From: Candidatus Limisoma faecipullorum
Lineage (GTDB): Bacteria > Bacteroidota > Bacteroidia > Bacteroidales > Muribaculaceae
Length of the DNA: 37,746 bases
NCBI GenBank assembly: GCA_017694955.1
Contig: JADIMC010000036.1
Span: 1 to 37,746, forward strand
Direction of reading: 5' to 3'
This document shows, piece by piece, positions 1 to 9,651 of this stretch (its first letter is position 1; each line of letters begins with the position of its first letter). A model generated the notes under the pieces. That model was not told the DNA's origin and made no database searches. It saw only the letters and a list, made by a program, of their open reading frames with translations. Both the position numbers and the translations under genes were made by a program.

Positions 1-455
1 CCATTCTCTGCTTCAGCAATCGCATCCTTTGCAAATTCAGCATATTCGGCATCCGACTGGATTTGTTCAGCACGCCTGTCAGCCGCCATTTCAGGCACAA
101 GACGATCAAGATTTGAAACAGTTTTACGGAACATGTATTCATTTCCATCTATGATTTTCGTCTCTATATATTTTTTGTTTATCCACTCTTCTATTTGCGA
201 AATAGTGGCAAATGGGAACTTTTCTTGAATAGCATTTACACCTTCAGAATATGAAATACGGAAATCCGACCGGATACGGTCCATAATCTCATTAAGCGAG
301 TCTTTCTCGAAACAAGTTGCTTCCGTACTGGATTTCAGGAGCTCAGACGCTGCCGTGAATTCACCGCAAGACATCATCGTATTCACTTGTTCCGGCACTT
401 CCGCGAAACAGCCAAAAGCGGGAATCAGCCCTAATAAAAGAATAAAACGGTTCAT
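1..455 (-). CDS. Exported protein, N-terminal part (transglutaminase-like family suspected); cut by window edge
   Basis: This is a partial gene missing from the ORF track. An open frame runs from an ATG at 455 to the left edge, giving 151 codons with no stop. It begins with a hydrophobic signal sequence (MNRFILLLGLIPAFGCFAEVP). A repeat-like helical region follows, then a stretch (SQIEEWINKKYIETKIIDGNEY, then FRKTVSNLDRL). From memory this stretch resembles the N-terminal region of Bacteroidales periplasmic transglutaminase-domain proteins. The catalytic domain would lie outside the window, so the function is inference. The cysteine near the cleavage site (AFGC) is a poor lipobox, so signal peptidase I cleavage is equally possible. 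It diverges from the membrane protein at 617. That the frame is coding is well supported; the family is a guess. Confidence 0.6.
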   Translation of the reverse strand, partial: MNRFILLLGLIPAFGCFAEVPEQVNTMMSCGEFTAASELLKSSTEATCFEKDSLNEIMDRIRSDFRISYSEGVNAIQEKFPFATISQIEEWINKKYIETKIIDGNEYMFRKTVSNLDRLVPEMAADRRAEQIQSDAEYAEFAKDAIAEAEN

Positions 456-493
456 AAAATGATATATAATATTATGTATTGGAAATTTGAAAA

Positions 494-501
494 CAAAAAT
501 A
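494..501 (-). promoter_or_regulatory. Candidate -7 box for the left-edge exported protein
   Basis: TATTTTTG on the minus strand fits the Bacteroidetes -7 consensus TAnnTTTG. It sits 38 bases upstream of the ATG at 455. No clean TTTG lies 19 bases upstream; TTGG occurs at a spacing of 20. Confidence 0.4.
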
Positions 502-554
502 ATGATAAATTATCTACATTACCAACTTCCACCGGATAAATTATAAAAATTTAT

Positions 555-562
555 TACATTTG
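555..562 (+). promoter_or_regulatory. Candidate -7 box for the 617 membrane protein
   Basis: TACATTTG matches TAnnTTTG and lies 54 bases before the ATG at 617. No recognisable -33 element sits at the expected spacing, so this is only a -7 match. Confidence 0.4.
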
Positions 563-616
563 CATATTACACAACATATGCCTTAGAAAGTGTATGAGAC
601 ATAGAATACGACAACT

Positions 617-1411
617 ATGACAAACAATTGGAAAACCATACAATACATATCTGCAATAGTTGCGACCTCAGCCATAGCCATCCTATGGATAGATGATGTT
701 GTCGGGATACTGATAATAGCCTTAATGTTTTGGTTGTTTGTTCCGGCTTTAATAATATCTACTGTTTCTTTTTTCCTGTCCTTAAAATGCAACATAAGGC
801 ACAAACGCATATTACTGGCTTGGCACTCTCTTAACATACTGGCCTTAATATTGTGGATAACCAATCCAAACAGCAACTGCAATGCAGATATTATGGAAAA
901 ACACTACGAGAGCCACAAGGAGAATTTTTGCGAACTGTATCAGTATGTAAACAATCATTTAAAGCCAGGTTGCGGAATCTCACTTGAATTTGAAAATGAA
1001 AAAGTTTCCATATTTCATGTCATAGGAGAAAATGGCTTATGGAACAATGAATGGAATCCCTCTGAAGAAAAAATAGATTCACTGCTTAAAGAATCGGGTC
1101 TTAACCGTAAAAACCTTGATTACATAAAGAAAGAATTGAAGAAAACGCATTGCATTTCCATAAAGGCATTCGATGACCCAACGCATCCATACACTATCGG
1201 CTTCAGACGAATAGGTATGGGTATGTACAGTTTCAAAATTTACAACAGGATTTTATCAGCGGACGAAAAGAAGATTATTGATGAAGACTGTTCCACCATT
1301 TTATACACATCATCCGTCGTGTTTGAATATAGCGGCGGCGCAATAGGAAATCAATGTTTCATCGGCAAAGAAGAATATCTCAAAAACAAGGCAAAGAAAA
1401 AGCATCTATAA
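617..1411 (+). CDS. Hypothetical membrane protein, three N-terminal TM helices plus a soluble domain
   Basis: This 264-residue protein is one I do not recognise. The first ~85 residues hold about three hydrophobic helices (roughly residues 8-26, 30-56 and 64-82), with a basic turn (KCNIRHKR) between the second and third. The remaining ~180 residues are hydrophilic and mixed alpha/beta in character, with several cysteines and no motif I can name. The orientation of the soluble part is uncertain. The gene stands alone between a divergent partner and fumarase, and ends in a lysine-rich tail. The ATG at 617 is preceded by a -7-like box. Length, codon use and the ordered membrane/soluble pattern argue for a real gene. 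No function is proposed. Confidence 0.75.
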   Translation: MTNNWKTIQYISAIVATSAIAILWIDDVVGILIIALMFWLFVPALIISTVSFFLSLKCNIRHKRILLAWHSLNILALILWITNPNSNCNADIMEKHYESHKENFCELYQYVNNHLKPGCGISLEFENEKVSIFHVIGENGLWNNEWNPSEEKIDSLLKESGLNRKNLDYIKKELKKTHCISIKAFDDPTHPYTIGFRRIGMGMYSFKIYNRILSADEKKIIDEDCSTILYTSSVVFEYSGGAIGNQCFIGKEEYLKNKAKKKHL

Positions 1412-1562
1412 ATTAACCTTTTTTTAAAACGATTGCCATCATATTGATGCAACACAAAGGCATACATTTGCAAGAAACAACAATCGAAAAGCCATAAGAA
1501 TCACACCATTTGACATAACATTCAAAACTGCATCACAAGTTACAATTTTTAAACTGTAAAAA

Positions 1563-1593
1563 TTTCAGGATTGGTATTTGTTGAGTAATTTTG
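1563..1593 (+). promoter_or_regulatory. Promoter of fumarase
   Basis: TTTC at 1563-1566, 19 bases, then TAATTTTG at 1586-1593. This is a 3/4 match to the -33 TTTG plus a full -7 match. The ORF-track start at 1591 (TTG) lies inside this -7 box, which supports the ATG at 1633. A second TACATTTG occurs at 1463-1470 without a good -33. Confidence 0.5.
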
Positions 1594-1632
1594 CGGAAAC
1601 GAAAAACTGAAAACAACATAAATTACGTAATT

Positions 1633-3276
1633 ATGGCAACACCAGAATTCAAGTACCGTCCTATGTTCCAAAGAGGGAAAGACGATACGGAGTACTATCT
1701 GCTTACGAAAGACTATGTTTCGGTAAGCGAGTTTGAAGGTCATCCGATTCTCAAAGTAGAAAAAGAAGGACTTACGGCAATGGCTAATGCAGCGTTCCAC
1801 GACGTGTCGTTCATGCTCCGCCGTTCCCACAACGAACAAGTGGCAAAAATACTCCATGACCCGGAAGCAAGCGAAAACGACAAGTATGTGGCTCTCACAT
1901 TCCTGCGCAACGCAGAAGTGGCAGCCAAGGGAGTACTACCGTTCTGTCAGGATACCGGTACTGCCATAATCCACGGCGAAAAAGGCCAGCAAGTATGGAC
2001 AGGCTATTGCGACGAGGAGGCATTATCGTTAGGCGTATTCAAGACCTATACTGAAAACAACCTCCGCTATTCGCAAAACGCACCGCTGTCGATGTACGAG
2101 GAGGTAAACACAAAATGCAACCTTCCGGCACAAATCGACATCGAGTCAACAGAAGGAATGGAATATGAATTTCTTTGCGTTACCAAAGGTGGCGGCTCGG
2201 CAAACAAGACATATCTATATCAAGAAACAAAAGCCATCCTGAATCCCGCCACATTAGTCCCGTTCCTCGTTGAGAAAATGAAGACCCTCGGTACGGCAGC
2301 ATGTCCTCCTTACCATATAGCATTCGTAATCGGCGGCACATCGGCAGAAAAGAACCTGTTGACAGTGAAGCTTGCTTCCACCCACTTCTACGACACACTG
2401 CCTACCACAGGCGACGAAACAGGCCGCGCATTCCGCGACATAGAATTGGAGAAGAAAGTGTTGGAAGAAGCCCACAACATCGGCCTGGGCGCACAATTCG
2501 GAGGTAAATACTATGCTCACGACGTGCGCATCATCCGCTTGCCACGCCACGGCGCATCGTGTCCGGTGGGTTTGGGAGTATCATGCTCGGCCGACCGCAA
2601 CATCCGTTGCAAAATCAATAAAGACGGCATCTGGATTGAGAAACTCGACAGCAATCCCGGCGAACTAATCCCGGAAGAATTGAGAAATGCCGGTGAAGGC
2701 AACGCTGTCAAAATCAACCTCGACCAGCCGATGAGCGAGATATTGAAAGAGTTGACAAAATACCCAGTATCGACACGCCTGTCGCTTTCCGGCACAATCA
2801 TCGTGGCACGCGACATCGCGCACGCAAAATTGAAAGAGCGCATCGACCGCGGCGAAGACCTTCCTGAATACTTCAAGAACCACCCGGTTTATTATGCAGG
2901 ACCCGCAAAGACACCGGCCGGAATGGCATGCGGCTCTATGGGCCCGACAACGGCAGGACGTATGGACCCGTATGTTGATTTGTTCCAAAGCCACGGCGGC
3001 AGCATGGTGATGCTTGCTAAAGGCAACCGCTCGCAACAAGTTACCGATGCCTGCAAGAAGCACGGCGGCTTCTATCTCGGAAGCATCGGCGGACCGGCTG
3101 CAATCCTTGCACAGAACAACATCAAGAGCATCGAATGCGTAGAATATCCGGAACTCGGAATGGAGGCCATCTGGAAAATCCACGTAGAGGATTTCCCGGC
3201 ATTCATCCTTGTTGACGACAAGGGCAACGATTTCTTCAAACAAATCAAGCCCCGCTGTTCCTGCTGCGGTAAATAA
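1633..3276 (+). CDS. fumB: Fumarate hydratase, class I (iron-sulfur, FumA/B type)
   Basis: Cytoplasmic enzyme interconverting fumarate and malate, in Bacteroidales used mainly in the reductive branch leading to fumarate respiration and succinate. The 547 residues match the ~548 of E. coli FumA, and both the N-terminal catalytic and C-terminal beta-barrel regions are present. Visible features include [14 protein letters not shown] with a candidate 4Fe-4S cysteine, [32 protein letters not shown] and [18 protein letters not shown], which together supply the cluster cysteines. The C-terminal half contains [26 protein letters not shown]. The chain ends in a cysteine-rich RCSCCGK tail. The track start (TTG at 1591) is inside the promoter, so I use the ATG at 1633. 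It is monocistronic and followed by a strong terminator. The class assignment is confident; choosing between the fumA and fumB symbols is convention. Confidence 0.95.
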   Translation: MATPEFKYRPMFQRGKDDTEYYLLTKDYVSVSEFEGHPILKVEKEGLTAMANAAFHDVSFMLRRSHNEQVAKILHDPEASENDKYVALTFLRNAEVAAKGVLPFCQDTGTAIIHGEKGQQVWTGYCDEEALSLGVFKTYTENNLRYSQNAPLSMYEEVNTKCNLPAQIDIESTEGMEYEFLCVTKGGGSANKTYLYQETKAILNPATLVPFLVEKMKTLGTAACPPYHIAFVIGGTSAEKNLLTVKLASTHFYDTLPTTGDETGRAFRDIELEKKVLEEAHNIGLGAQFGGKYYAHDVRIIRLPRHGASCPVGLGVSCSADRNIRCKINKDGIWIEKLDSNPGELIPEELRNAGEGNAVKINLDQPMSEILKELTKYPVSTRLSLSGTIIVARDIAHAKLKERIDRGEDLPEYFKNHPVYYAGPAKTPAGMACGSMGPTTAGRMDPYVDLFQSHGGSMVMLAKGNRSQQVTDACKKHGGFYLGSIGGPAAILAQNNIKSIECVEYPELGMEAIWKIHVEDFPAFILVDDKGNDFFKQIKPRCSCCGK

Positions 3277-3300
3277 ACTTGCGACAAAAGACTGATAATA

Positions 3301-3345
3301 AAGCCGTATGGTCGTGCATTGCACATTTCCATACGGCTTATTTTT
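3301..3345 (+). terminator. Rho-independent terminator of fumarase
   Basis: An 11-bp perfect stem, AAGCCGTATGG / CCATACGGCTT, with a 17-base loop, followed by A and then five T. It lies 24 bases after the fumarase stop. Confidence 0.85.
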
Positions 3346-3688
3346 ATACATCCAAACCAAAATAAAACAGTAATGGCGTCCATTACTTCGCAGTTCTGAA
3401 CGCCATAATCGGATACGAAAAAGTTATTTTATATTTACTGAGCTACCAGCTCATCTTACCTTTAATTACCCTTTTGTTTTTGAAGTCATTTATATGACTA
3501 CAACATACTGTTTTGGTTTAATCAAGCCTCCCGGACTTAACTTATATTAACACAACTTGAAAAATTGACTCCACCCGAATACTCCGATGTGATAATATCT
3601 TAACAAAGTTTTCAATTAAAGCATTTTTTATACACCAACATTACATTTATCTTTGTACCATTAAACAATAAAAACCTGACATCTCAAT
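3346..3688. other. Intergenic stretch without a gene
   Basis: This is the remainder of the 412-base gap between fumarase and the metallophosphoesterase. Only short weak hairpins are visible (GAGCT-acc-AGCTC near 3440; GTCAT-ttat-ATGAC near 3488), plus the promoter at 3625-3655. I see no gene, tRNA or long repeat. Confidence 0.6.
3625..3655 (+). promoter_or_regulatory. Promoter of the metallophosphoesterase operon
   Basis: TATCTTTG at 3648-3655 is a full -7 match. TTTT at 3625-3628 is 19 bases upstream (3/4 match to TTTG). The start codon is 33 bases downstream of the -7 box. Confidence 0.5.
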
Positions 3689-5533
3689 ATGAATACTAAA
3701 TCTATAATCAAAAGCCTTTCAATAGCGGCGCTTCTGTTATGCTCACAAAATCTGCAAGCGTTGAAATTCTCAGTACTCTCCGACATCCACGTCACTCCTG
3801 GAAACGTCAACGAGCAGCAGCTCAGAAACGCAATTGCGGAAATCAGCGGCAACAATTCTGAATTCGTTATACTTTCAGGCGATTTGTCGAACGAAGGCAG
3901 CGACGAACAGCTCTACAACGTAAAATCCATACTCGACGGACTTACAAAACCTATCTATGTAATCCCCGGCAACCACGAGAACAACTGGTCGCAAAGCGCG
4001 ACAAAGACATTCTCCGACATATGGAACGACGACCGTTTCGTATTCGAAAGCGACAGTCTGATATTCATAGGGATAAATTGCGGCCCTTATATGAAAATGG
4101 GAGACGGACATATAAAACAAGAAGACCTTATATGGCTCGACAAAGAGCTTTCACGCCGTTGCAGCCCAGGCAAACGTGTGGTTTCAATCAACCACTACCC
4201 CATCAAGGACGACCTCGACAATTGGCAGGAATATATCAAAACACTCCAAAAGTATCCTGTAATAGTACACATCTGCGGACACTACCACACTTTCGACAAA
4301 TATAAAGGCGGTGACATCGATGCCGTTATATGCAGGGCTTTGGATATGACAAGAGTGAACGACGGATACGGATACACCAATTTCGACATTACAACGGATT
4401 CCATATTTCTATACGACAAAGCCATCGGCAAGGAACAAGTGCTGAAATATGCATTTCCCGCAAAGTCCAAGCATCCGGAATATAAAGAAACAGCAGCCGA
4501 AAAATTCGCTGTCCCACAAAATGTGAAACTCGAAAAAGTGTTTCAGGACAGTGCATCGATTTTCACACGTGTGGCAATCGACTCGAAACGAATTTATTTC
4601 GGGAATTCGCTCGGCGAAGTAAAGGCTATTGACAAGAACACCGGCAAGCAATTATGGAAATTCGAGACAAAAGCCTCTCTCTTCTCACGCCCGGCCCTAA
4701 CATCAAAGTACATAATCATTCCCACTTCGGATAAGCGCATAATATGGGCAGACAAGGAAACCGGACGGATAATCCGTGAAAACGACTCGAAAGGCCCATA
4801 TGTAGCCGACGGTGTAGTCAAAGGCGACCGCCTATATCAAGGAGGTTACAAAAAATTCGAATGCTGGAACACCCATACCGGCAATATCGTATGGAGAAAT
4901 AAAGATTTCGACAATTATTGTCAAGCTGCTCCAGTGGTTGATGGCAATGACGTGATATTCGGCGCATGGGATACCTACCTGCGCTGCCTCGACCGGAAAA
5001 CCGGAAAACTGAAATGGAAATGGAACAATGGGAAAAACGCAAATATGCTCGGTCCGGGCAATTGTGTTCCTGTAGTCACCAAAAATCGCGTATTCGTAGT
5101 TGCACCCGACCGCTATATGACAGCGCTTGACCGCAAAACCGGAAAAGAAATATGGCGTTCCAACTTCGACGGCAAATATAAAGTACGTGAAAGCCTCGGC
5201 TCTTCGCCCGACAAGAAATATGTCTATGCAAAGACTATGGACGGACAACTAATTGCCGTAAACACAACAAGCGATACGCCTGCAGTGGATTTCGTAGTCG
5301 ATGCCGGATTCGGATATGAGCACACACCATGCATCATCGTAGAAAAGAACGGAATCATATTTATGGGCTCGCGTAAAGGCGTATTGGCAGCCATCGACGC
5401 AAAGACATTCCAATTGCTATGGCGTTATCAGCTCGGCAGTTCCGCCTTCAACGGCTTCGAGACAAGCAAGGACGGAAGCGTCTATGCTTCTCTGATAGAA
5501 GGAACAATCTGGAAAATAACACCACAAAAATAA
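3689..5533 (+). CDS. Exported metallophosphoesterase fused to a PQQ-like beta-propeller
   Basis: Predicted two-metal phosphoesterase acting in the envelope; its substrate cannot be read from sequence. A signal peptide covers about residues 1-24 (ending NLQA). The calcineurin-like domain carries all classic metal ligands in order: SDIH (D32, H34), GDLSNEG (64-70), GNHE (94-97), NH (168-169) and GHYH (197-200). From about residue 275 to the end there are repeated blade signatures of the PQQ/Trp-docking type (KNTGKQLWKF, HTGNIVWRN, RKTGKLKWKW, RKTGKEIWRS), about seven blades, probably a recognition or protein-contact platform rather than true PQQ binding. It is followed after two bases by the DUF4250 gene, suggesting one transcript. 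The architecture occurs in Bacteroidetes. Domain calls are confident; the role is open. Confidence 0.9.
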   Translation: MNTKSIIKSLSIAALLLCSQNLQALKFSVLSDIHVTPGNVNEQQLRNAIAEISGNNSEFVILSGDLSNEGSDEQLYNVKSILDGLTKPIYVIPGNHENNWSQSATKTFSDIWNDDRFVFESDSLIFIGINCGPYMKMGDGHIKQEDLIWLDKELSRRCSPGKRVVSINHYPIKDDLDNWQEYIKTLQKYPVIVHICGHYHTFDKYKGGDIDAVICRALDMTRVNDGYGYTNFDITTDSIFLYDKAIGKEQVLKYAFPAKSKHPEYKETAAEKFAVPQNVKLEKVFQDSASIFTRVAIDSKRIYFGNSLGEVKAIDKNTGKQLWKFETKASLFSRPALTSKYIIIPTSDKRIIWADKETGRIIRENDSKGPYVADGVVKGDRLYQGGYKKFECWNTHTGNIVWRNKDFDNYCQAAPVVDGNDVIFGAWDTYLRCLDRKTGKLKWKWNNGKNANMLGPGNCVPVVTKNRVFVVAPDRYMTALDRKTGKEIWRSNFDGKYKVRESLGSSPDKKYVYAKTMDGQLIAVNTTSDTPAVDFVVDAGFGYEHTPCIIVEKNGIIFMGSRKGVLAAIDAKTFQLLWRYQLGSSAFNGFETSKDGSVYASLIEGTIWKITPQK

Positions 5534-5535
5534 GT

Positions 5536-5712
5536 ATGGAATTACCACAAGACCCGATTATACTCTTAGGCATACTCAATACCAAGCTGCGCGACTACTA
5601 CCGCAGCCTGGATGCCCTATGCGAGGATATGCACATAGACAAATCCGAAATCCTCAGACGCATGAAAGATGCAGGATTCGAATATAGTCCGGAAAACAAT
5701 AAATTCTGGTAA
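5536..5712 (+). CDS. DUF4250 family mini-protein
   Basis: A 58-residue cytoplasmic protein (MELPQDPIILLGILNTKLRD ... ENNKFW) matching the DUF4250 pattern as I know it: LPxDPxxLLxxxNTKLRDxYxSLDxLCEDxxxDxxEIxxxLxxxGYxYxxxxNxF. The function is unknown. The track shows it as a 97-residue ORF starting at 5419, but that extension overlaps the upstream coding region in another frame. The ATG at 5536, two bases after the metallophosphoesterase stop, gives exactly the family length. Close spacing and the terminator just downstream suggest it is the last gene of a two-gene operon. Confidence 0.85.
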   Translation: MELPQDPIILLGILNTKLRDYYRSLDALCEDMHIDKSEILRRMKDAGFEYSPENNKFW

Positions 5713-5756
5713 GGAATCATCAATAAACCACCACGACACATTCATTATTAAATAGC

Positions 5757-5788
5757 AATACCGGGAACGTATATTTCCGGTATTTTTT
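5757..5788 (+). terminator. Terminator of the metallophosphoesterase-DUF4250 operon
   Basis: AATACCGGgAA pairs with TTCCGGTATT (one bulged G), followed by six T. It lies 45 bases after the DUF4250 stop, in the 301-base gap before recJ. The rest of that gap holds only the candidate recJ promoter. Confidence 0.75.
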
Positions 5789-5844
5789 ATATTATTTTAT
5801 AAAAAAACCCACATTGCATTTTAGGTTGTAAGAAAAACAATGAG

Positions 5845-5852
5845 TAAATTTG
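5845..5852 (+). promoter_or_regulatory. Candidate -7 box for the recJ-recQ operon
   Basis: TAAATTTG fits TAnnTTTG. TTG at 5826-5828 is 16 bases upstream, closer than the usual 19. It would imply a leader of about 155 bases before recJ, which has no obvious structure. Confidence 0.4.
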
Positions 5853-6013
5853 CGTAGCATATTATTCTTCATTTTTAACAATCCTTGGCTAAACGGAACA
5901 GTCAAAAGAATTGTTATAAAGAATAGCTTGGCAAACAAGGCTCCATTAAATGCCAAAACGCTTGCCTACAGCACTTAAAGTGCCTCAAATCAGATAAATA
6001 AAAAACAACATAA

Positions 6014-7762
6014 ATGATAAGTAAATGGAATTACTTACCTCTTACATCCGAAGAACAAGAATTAGAGATCGAGTTGGCAAAAAAATTTGCCGGCAGTCCG
6101 GCGATAGCTGAGCTATTGGTTCAGCGAGGCATCACGACTGTCGAAGAAGCTGAACACTTTTTCAATCCCTCTCTGTCCGACTTGCACGATCCATTCCTTA
6201 TGCGGGATATGGACAAGGCTGTAAAGAGGCTAAACAAAGCCATCGGGGCTAAAGAGAACATATTGGTATATGGAGACTATGATGTTGACGGGACAACCGC
6301 CGTGTCTCTCGTGTACAAATATTTAAGGAATTACTATTCGCATATCGAATATTACATTCCGACACGCGACGAAGAAGGCTATGGCATATCCATAAAAAGC
6401 ATAGACCATGCCGTAGCCAACAATATCAAATTAATAATCGTGCTCGATTGCGGAATAAAAGCCATCGAAGAGATTGCCTATGCAAAACAGCACGGTATCG
6501 ACTTCATCATCTGCGACCACCACGTACCAGATGATGAGCTTCCAGATGCATATGCCATACTGAATCCTAAAATGGATAATAACACTTATCCTTACCCACA
6601 TCTGTCAGGTTGTGGAGTGGGCTTCAAGTTTATGCAGGCATTTGCAGAGAGCAACGGTCTGAGCAATAAGAACGAGCTATACGGATTGCTTGATTTGGTA
6701 GCAGTAAGCATTGCCGCCGACATCGTGCCAATGACCGGCGAAAACCGTGTCATGACTTATTACGGATTAAAAAAGCTCAATACCAGCCCCAACACCGGAT
6801 TAAAAGGCATAATAAAAGTATGCAATCTCCTCAACAAAGAAATCACAATCAGCGACGTGATTTTCAAGATCGGGCCGAGAATCAACGCTTCAGGACGTAT
6901 GCAATCCGGTATGGAAGCCGTTGACCTGTTAACAACCAAGAACTTCAACGATGCTTACGCCAAAAGCAAAAACATCGACCAATACAATAAAGACCGCAAA
7001 GAGCTCGACAAACGCATTACAGAAGAAGCCAATAAGATTCTTGAAGAACGTGGAGAAATCAACTCCAACCACAAAACCATTGTAATCTACAACAAGAATT
7101 GGCATAAAGGAATCATCGGGATTGTGGCTTCACGACTCACAGAACTTTACTACAAACCAGCTGTAGTGCTCACTTTATCAAACGGACTTGCAACGGGGTC
7201 ATCACGCTCCGTACAAGGCTATGATATTTACAAAGCCGTAGAAAGCACACGCGACCTTCTTGAAAACTTTGGCGGACATACCTATGCCGTAGGTTTGTCT
7301 TTGAAAGAAGAAAATATTCCTGAGTTCACGCGCCGCTTCGAGAGATATGTGGAAGAAACAATAAGTCCCACACAACTGACTCCACAAATCGACATCGACG
7401 CATACTTGAAATTCGAAGAAATAACACCGGAATTCCTGACATATCTGCGAATGTTCAATCCGTTTGGTCCAGGCAATCAGAAACCCACATTCTGCACCAA
7501 AAACGTACTTGACTACGGAACAAGCAAATTGGTCGGGAAGAATATGGAGCACATAAAGCTTGAGCTTGTTGACAATAGCTCTGCAAAAGTACTCAATGGA
7601 ATTGCTTTCAATATGTCACAATATTTCGATTACATAAAATCAGGACAACCGTTTGACATATGCTACACAATAGAAGGCAACAAGCATCCCAACAGTTCAA
7701 ATAAATATCAACTGGCAGTAAAAGAAATACGAATCAACAGCCAAACAGAAATCAAGCAATGA
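6014..7762 (+). CDS. recJ: Single-stranded-DNA-specific exonuclease RecJ
   Basis: A 5'-3' single-strand exonuclease in RecF-pathway recombination, mismatch repair and base excision repair. The 582 residues compare with 577 in E. coli. DHH-domain motifs are intact: GDYDVDGTT (D88, D90, D92), VLDCG (~144-148), the CDHHVPDD signature (DHH at 168-170) and [11 protein letters not shown]. The DHHA1 region shows [37 protein letters not shown] and [12 protein letters not shown], followed by the C-terminal OB-fold entry [12 protein letters not shown]. The ATG at 6014 is natural, since [10 protein letters not shown] is a typical N-terminus. Its last four bases overlap recQ (ATGA), so the two are almost certainly co-translated. 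All catalytic residues I can check are present. Confidence 0.96.
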   Translation: MISKWNYLPLTSEEQELEIELAKKFAGSPAIAELLVQRGITTVEEAEHFFNPSLSDLHDPFLMRDMDKAVKRLNKAIGAKENILVYGDYDVDGTTAVSLVYKYLRNYYSHIEYYIPTRDEEGYGISIKSIDHAVANNIKLIIVLDCGIKAIEEIAYAKQHGIDFIICDHHVPDDELPDAYAILNPKMDNNTYPYPHLSGCGVGFKFMQAFAESNGLSNKNELYGLLDLVAVSIAADIVPMTGENRVMTYYGLKKLNTSPNTGLKGIIKVCNLLNKEITISDVIFKIGPRINASGRMQSGMEAVDLLTTKNFNDAYAKSKNIDQYNKDRKELDKRITEEANKILEERGEINSNHKTIVIYNKNWHKGIIGIVASRLTELYYKPAVVLTLSNGLATGSSRSVQGYDIYKAVESTRDLLENFGGHTYAVGLSLKEENIPEFTRRFERYVEETISPTQLTPQIDIDAYLKFEEITPEFLTYLRMFNPFGPGNQKPTFCTKNVLDYGTSKLVGKNMEHIKLELVDNSSAKVLNGIAFNMSQYFDYIKSGQPFDICYTIEGNKHPNSSNKYQLAVKEIRINSQTEIKQ

Positions 7763-9651
7763 ATGCCACTATCCACGACATACTTTATAAGTATTGGGGA
7801 TACCGGCAATTCAGGGAAAAACAAGAAGAAATAATAACGTCGGTACTCGAAGGGAATGACACTCTCGGATTGCTTCCGACTGGAGGAGGAAAGTCAATAA
7901 CCTTTCAAGTACCGGCTATGCTCTTCGACGGCATAGCTATTGTCATTACTCCCTTGATTTCCTTGATGAAAGACCAAGTTGACAACCTCCGTCAACGTCA
8001 TATAAAAGCGCTTTACATACATTCCGGATTACGATATACCGAAATACACAATGCAATCGACAAATGCATTTATGGCAACTATAAATTTCTGTATATATCC
8101 CCGGAAAGGCTTTCGTCAGCCTCATTCATGGATAGCCTGCGGCTAATGAAAGTATCATTTCTTGTAGTTGACGAAGCCCATTGCATATCGCAATGGGGAT
8201 ACGATTTCCGACCATCCTATCTCAAGATTTCCTCCATAAGGAAAATATTTCCAAACATACCTGTTCTGGCATTAACAGCATCGGCAACCAAAGAAGTAAT
8301 CACCGACATCATCGACAAGCTGGAATTCCGAGGAAATACAGTAATCAGAAAAAGCTTCCGACGGGAAAACCTGTCATATATTGTACGCCGTACAGAAAAC
8401 AAACAAGAACGGCTTATCAACATCATAAAAAAGACAACAGGCAGCTGCATAGTATATGTCAGAAGCCGAAAAAAAACCAAATTAATCGCGGAAGACTTAT
8501 CAATTCACGGAATATCCGCAGATTACTACCACGCCGGACTTTCCAACGAAGAGAAACAAGACAAACAGGACAAATGGAAAAACGGCACAACGCAAGTAAT
8601 CGTTGCAACCAACGCATTCGGCATGGGCATAGACAAACCAGATGTAAGAGTAGTGACGCATCTCGATGTGCCTAATTCAATCGAAGAATATTATCAAGAA
8701 GCAGGAAGGGCAGGAAGAGACTCCAAGCGAGCATATGCCGTAATGCTTGCATCACCAAGAGACAAATCCATACTTCTCAAACGCATATCAGAAACATTCC
8801 CACCCAAAGACACAATAAAAGAAATCTATGTAAGGCTTTGCAATTTTCTTGAGATAAGTCTCGGAGGGGGATTCGACAAACTATATGAATTCAATTTCAA
8901 CCTATTCTGCACAACTTTCAAATATCCTGCCAGCATTGCATCAAATGCTTTGAAGATTCTCACTCAAGCCCAATATATAGAATATATAGAAGAAGTCGAT
9001 ACACTGTCAAAAATATTGATATTGGCCAATAAACGCGACTTGTACGACATTAAAGGAATCACCCCAAGAAGCGACGAGATACTTGAGCTCATATTGCGCA
9101 ACTACACTGGATTATATGCCGACTATGTAACGATTGACGAATTATCGATAGCATATAAATTCAACATACCGCTCCAGGACATTTATGACACATTAATATT
9201 CCTCAACAAACAACATGTAATACATTACATACCGCGTCGCCGAACAGCCTACATATATTTTCCCTGCTCAAGAGTAGAACCCCGTCACCTTGAAATAACA
9301 AAAGAAGTATATGAAAAAGGAAAAGAACGGCTTGAGAAACGAATCAACTCAATAATCGCATATGCGGAAAACGACAGCACCTGCCGTGAGAAAATGATTC
9401 TCGAATATTTCGGCGAGAAAGCCAACGACTGCAACAGATGCGACATTTGCATCGAGCATAAGAAAAAAAAGAATGACAACATACAAGAAATCCAGGAAGG
9501 CATTCTATATATGCTGTCATTAAAACCCCGCAAAATGATTGAGTTCATCGACACACTGTCATTCAACAACGATGCAATAATCAATCAATTGCGATTCTTA
9601 TGCGATGAAGGAAAGATTTTATATGCTGATGACATATTCACTCTGAAATAG
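7759..9651 (+). CDS. recQ: ATP-dependent DNA helicase RecQ
   Basis: A 3'-5' superfamily 2 helicase that supplies single strands to RecJ. Motif 0 is [12 protein letters not shown], Walker A LPTGGGKS (GGGKS 42-46), motif [18 protein letters not shown] (DEAH 138-141) with the RecQ aromatic-rich loop, motif III LTASAT, motif [16 protein letters not shown] and motif [11 protein letters not shown]. The RecQ-Ct zinc-binding cysteines are visible near residue 540-570 ([12 protein letters not shown], then CNRCDIC). Of 630 residues, the last part is a winged-helix region; I see no convincing HRDC domain, although E. coli RecQ has one. It overlaps recJ by 4 bases at its start and runs 14 bases into the tail of the convergent TolC-like gene at its end. 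Confidence 0.95.
   Translation: MNATIHDILYKYWGYRQFREKQEEIITSVLEGNDTLGLLPTGGGKSITFQVPAMLFDGIAIVITPLISLMKDQVDNLRQRHIKALYIHSGLRYTEIHNAIDKCIYGNYKFLYISPERLSSASFMDSLRLMKVSFLVVDEAHCISQWGYDFRPSYLKISSIRKIFPNIPVLALTASATKEVITDIIDKLEFRGNTVIRKSFRRENLSYIVRRTENKQERLINIIKKTTGSCIVYVRSRKKTKLIAEDLSIHGISADYYHAGLSNEEKQDKQDKWKNGTTQVIVATNAFGMGIDKPDVRVVTHLDVPNSIEEYYQEAGRAGRDSKRAYAVMLASPRDKSILLKRISETFPPKDTIKEIYVRLCNFLEISLGGGFDKLYEFNFNLFCTTFKYPASIASNALKILTQAQYIEYIEEVDTLSKILILANKRDLYDIKGITPRSDEILELILRNYTGLYADYVTIDELSIAYKFNIPLQDIYDTLIFLNKQHVIHYIPRRRTAYIYFPCSRVEPRHLEITKEVYEKGKERLEKRINSIIAYAENDSTCREKMILEYFGEKANDCNRCDICIEHKKKKNDNIQEIQEGILYMLSLKPRKMIEFIDTLSFNNDAIINQLRFLCDEGKILYADDIFTLK

Noticed and set aside
2665-3360. 231-residue minus-strand ORF opposite fumarase
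   Set aside because: Antisense shadow of a well-conserved gene and runs through its terminator.
3438-3452. tRNA D-arm-like sequence (CTGAGCTACCAGCTC) in the gap after fumarase
   Set aside because: No acceptor stem, anticodon arm or T-arm can be assembled around it on either strand. A short chance hairpin is more likely than a tRNA remnant.
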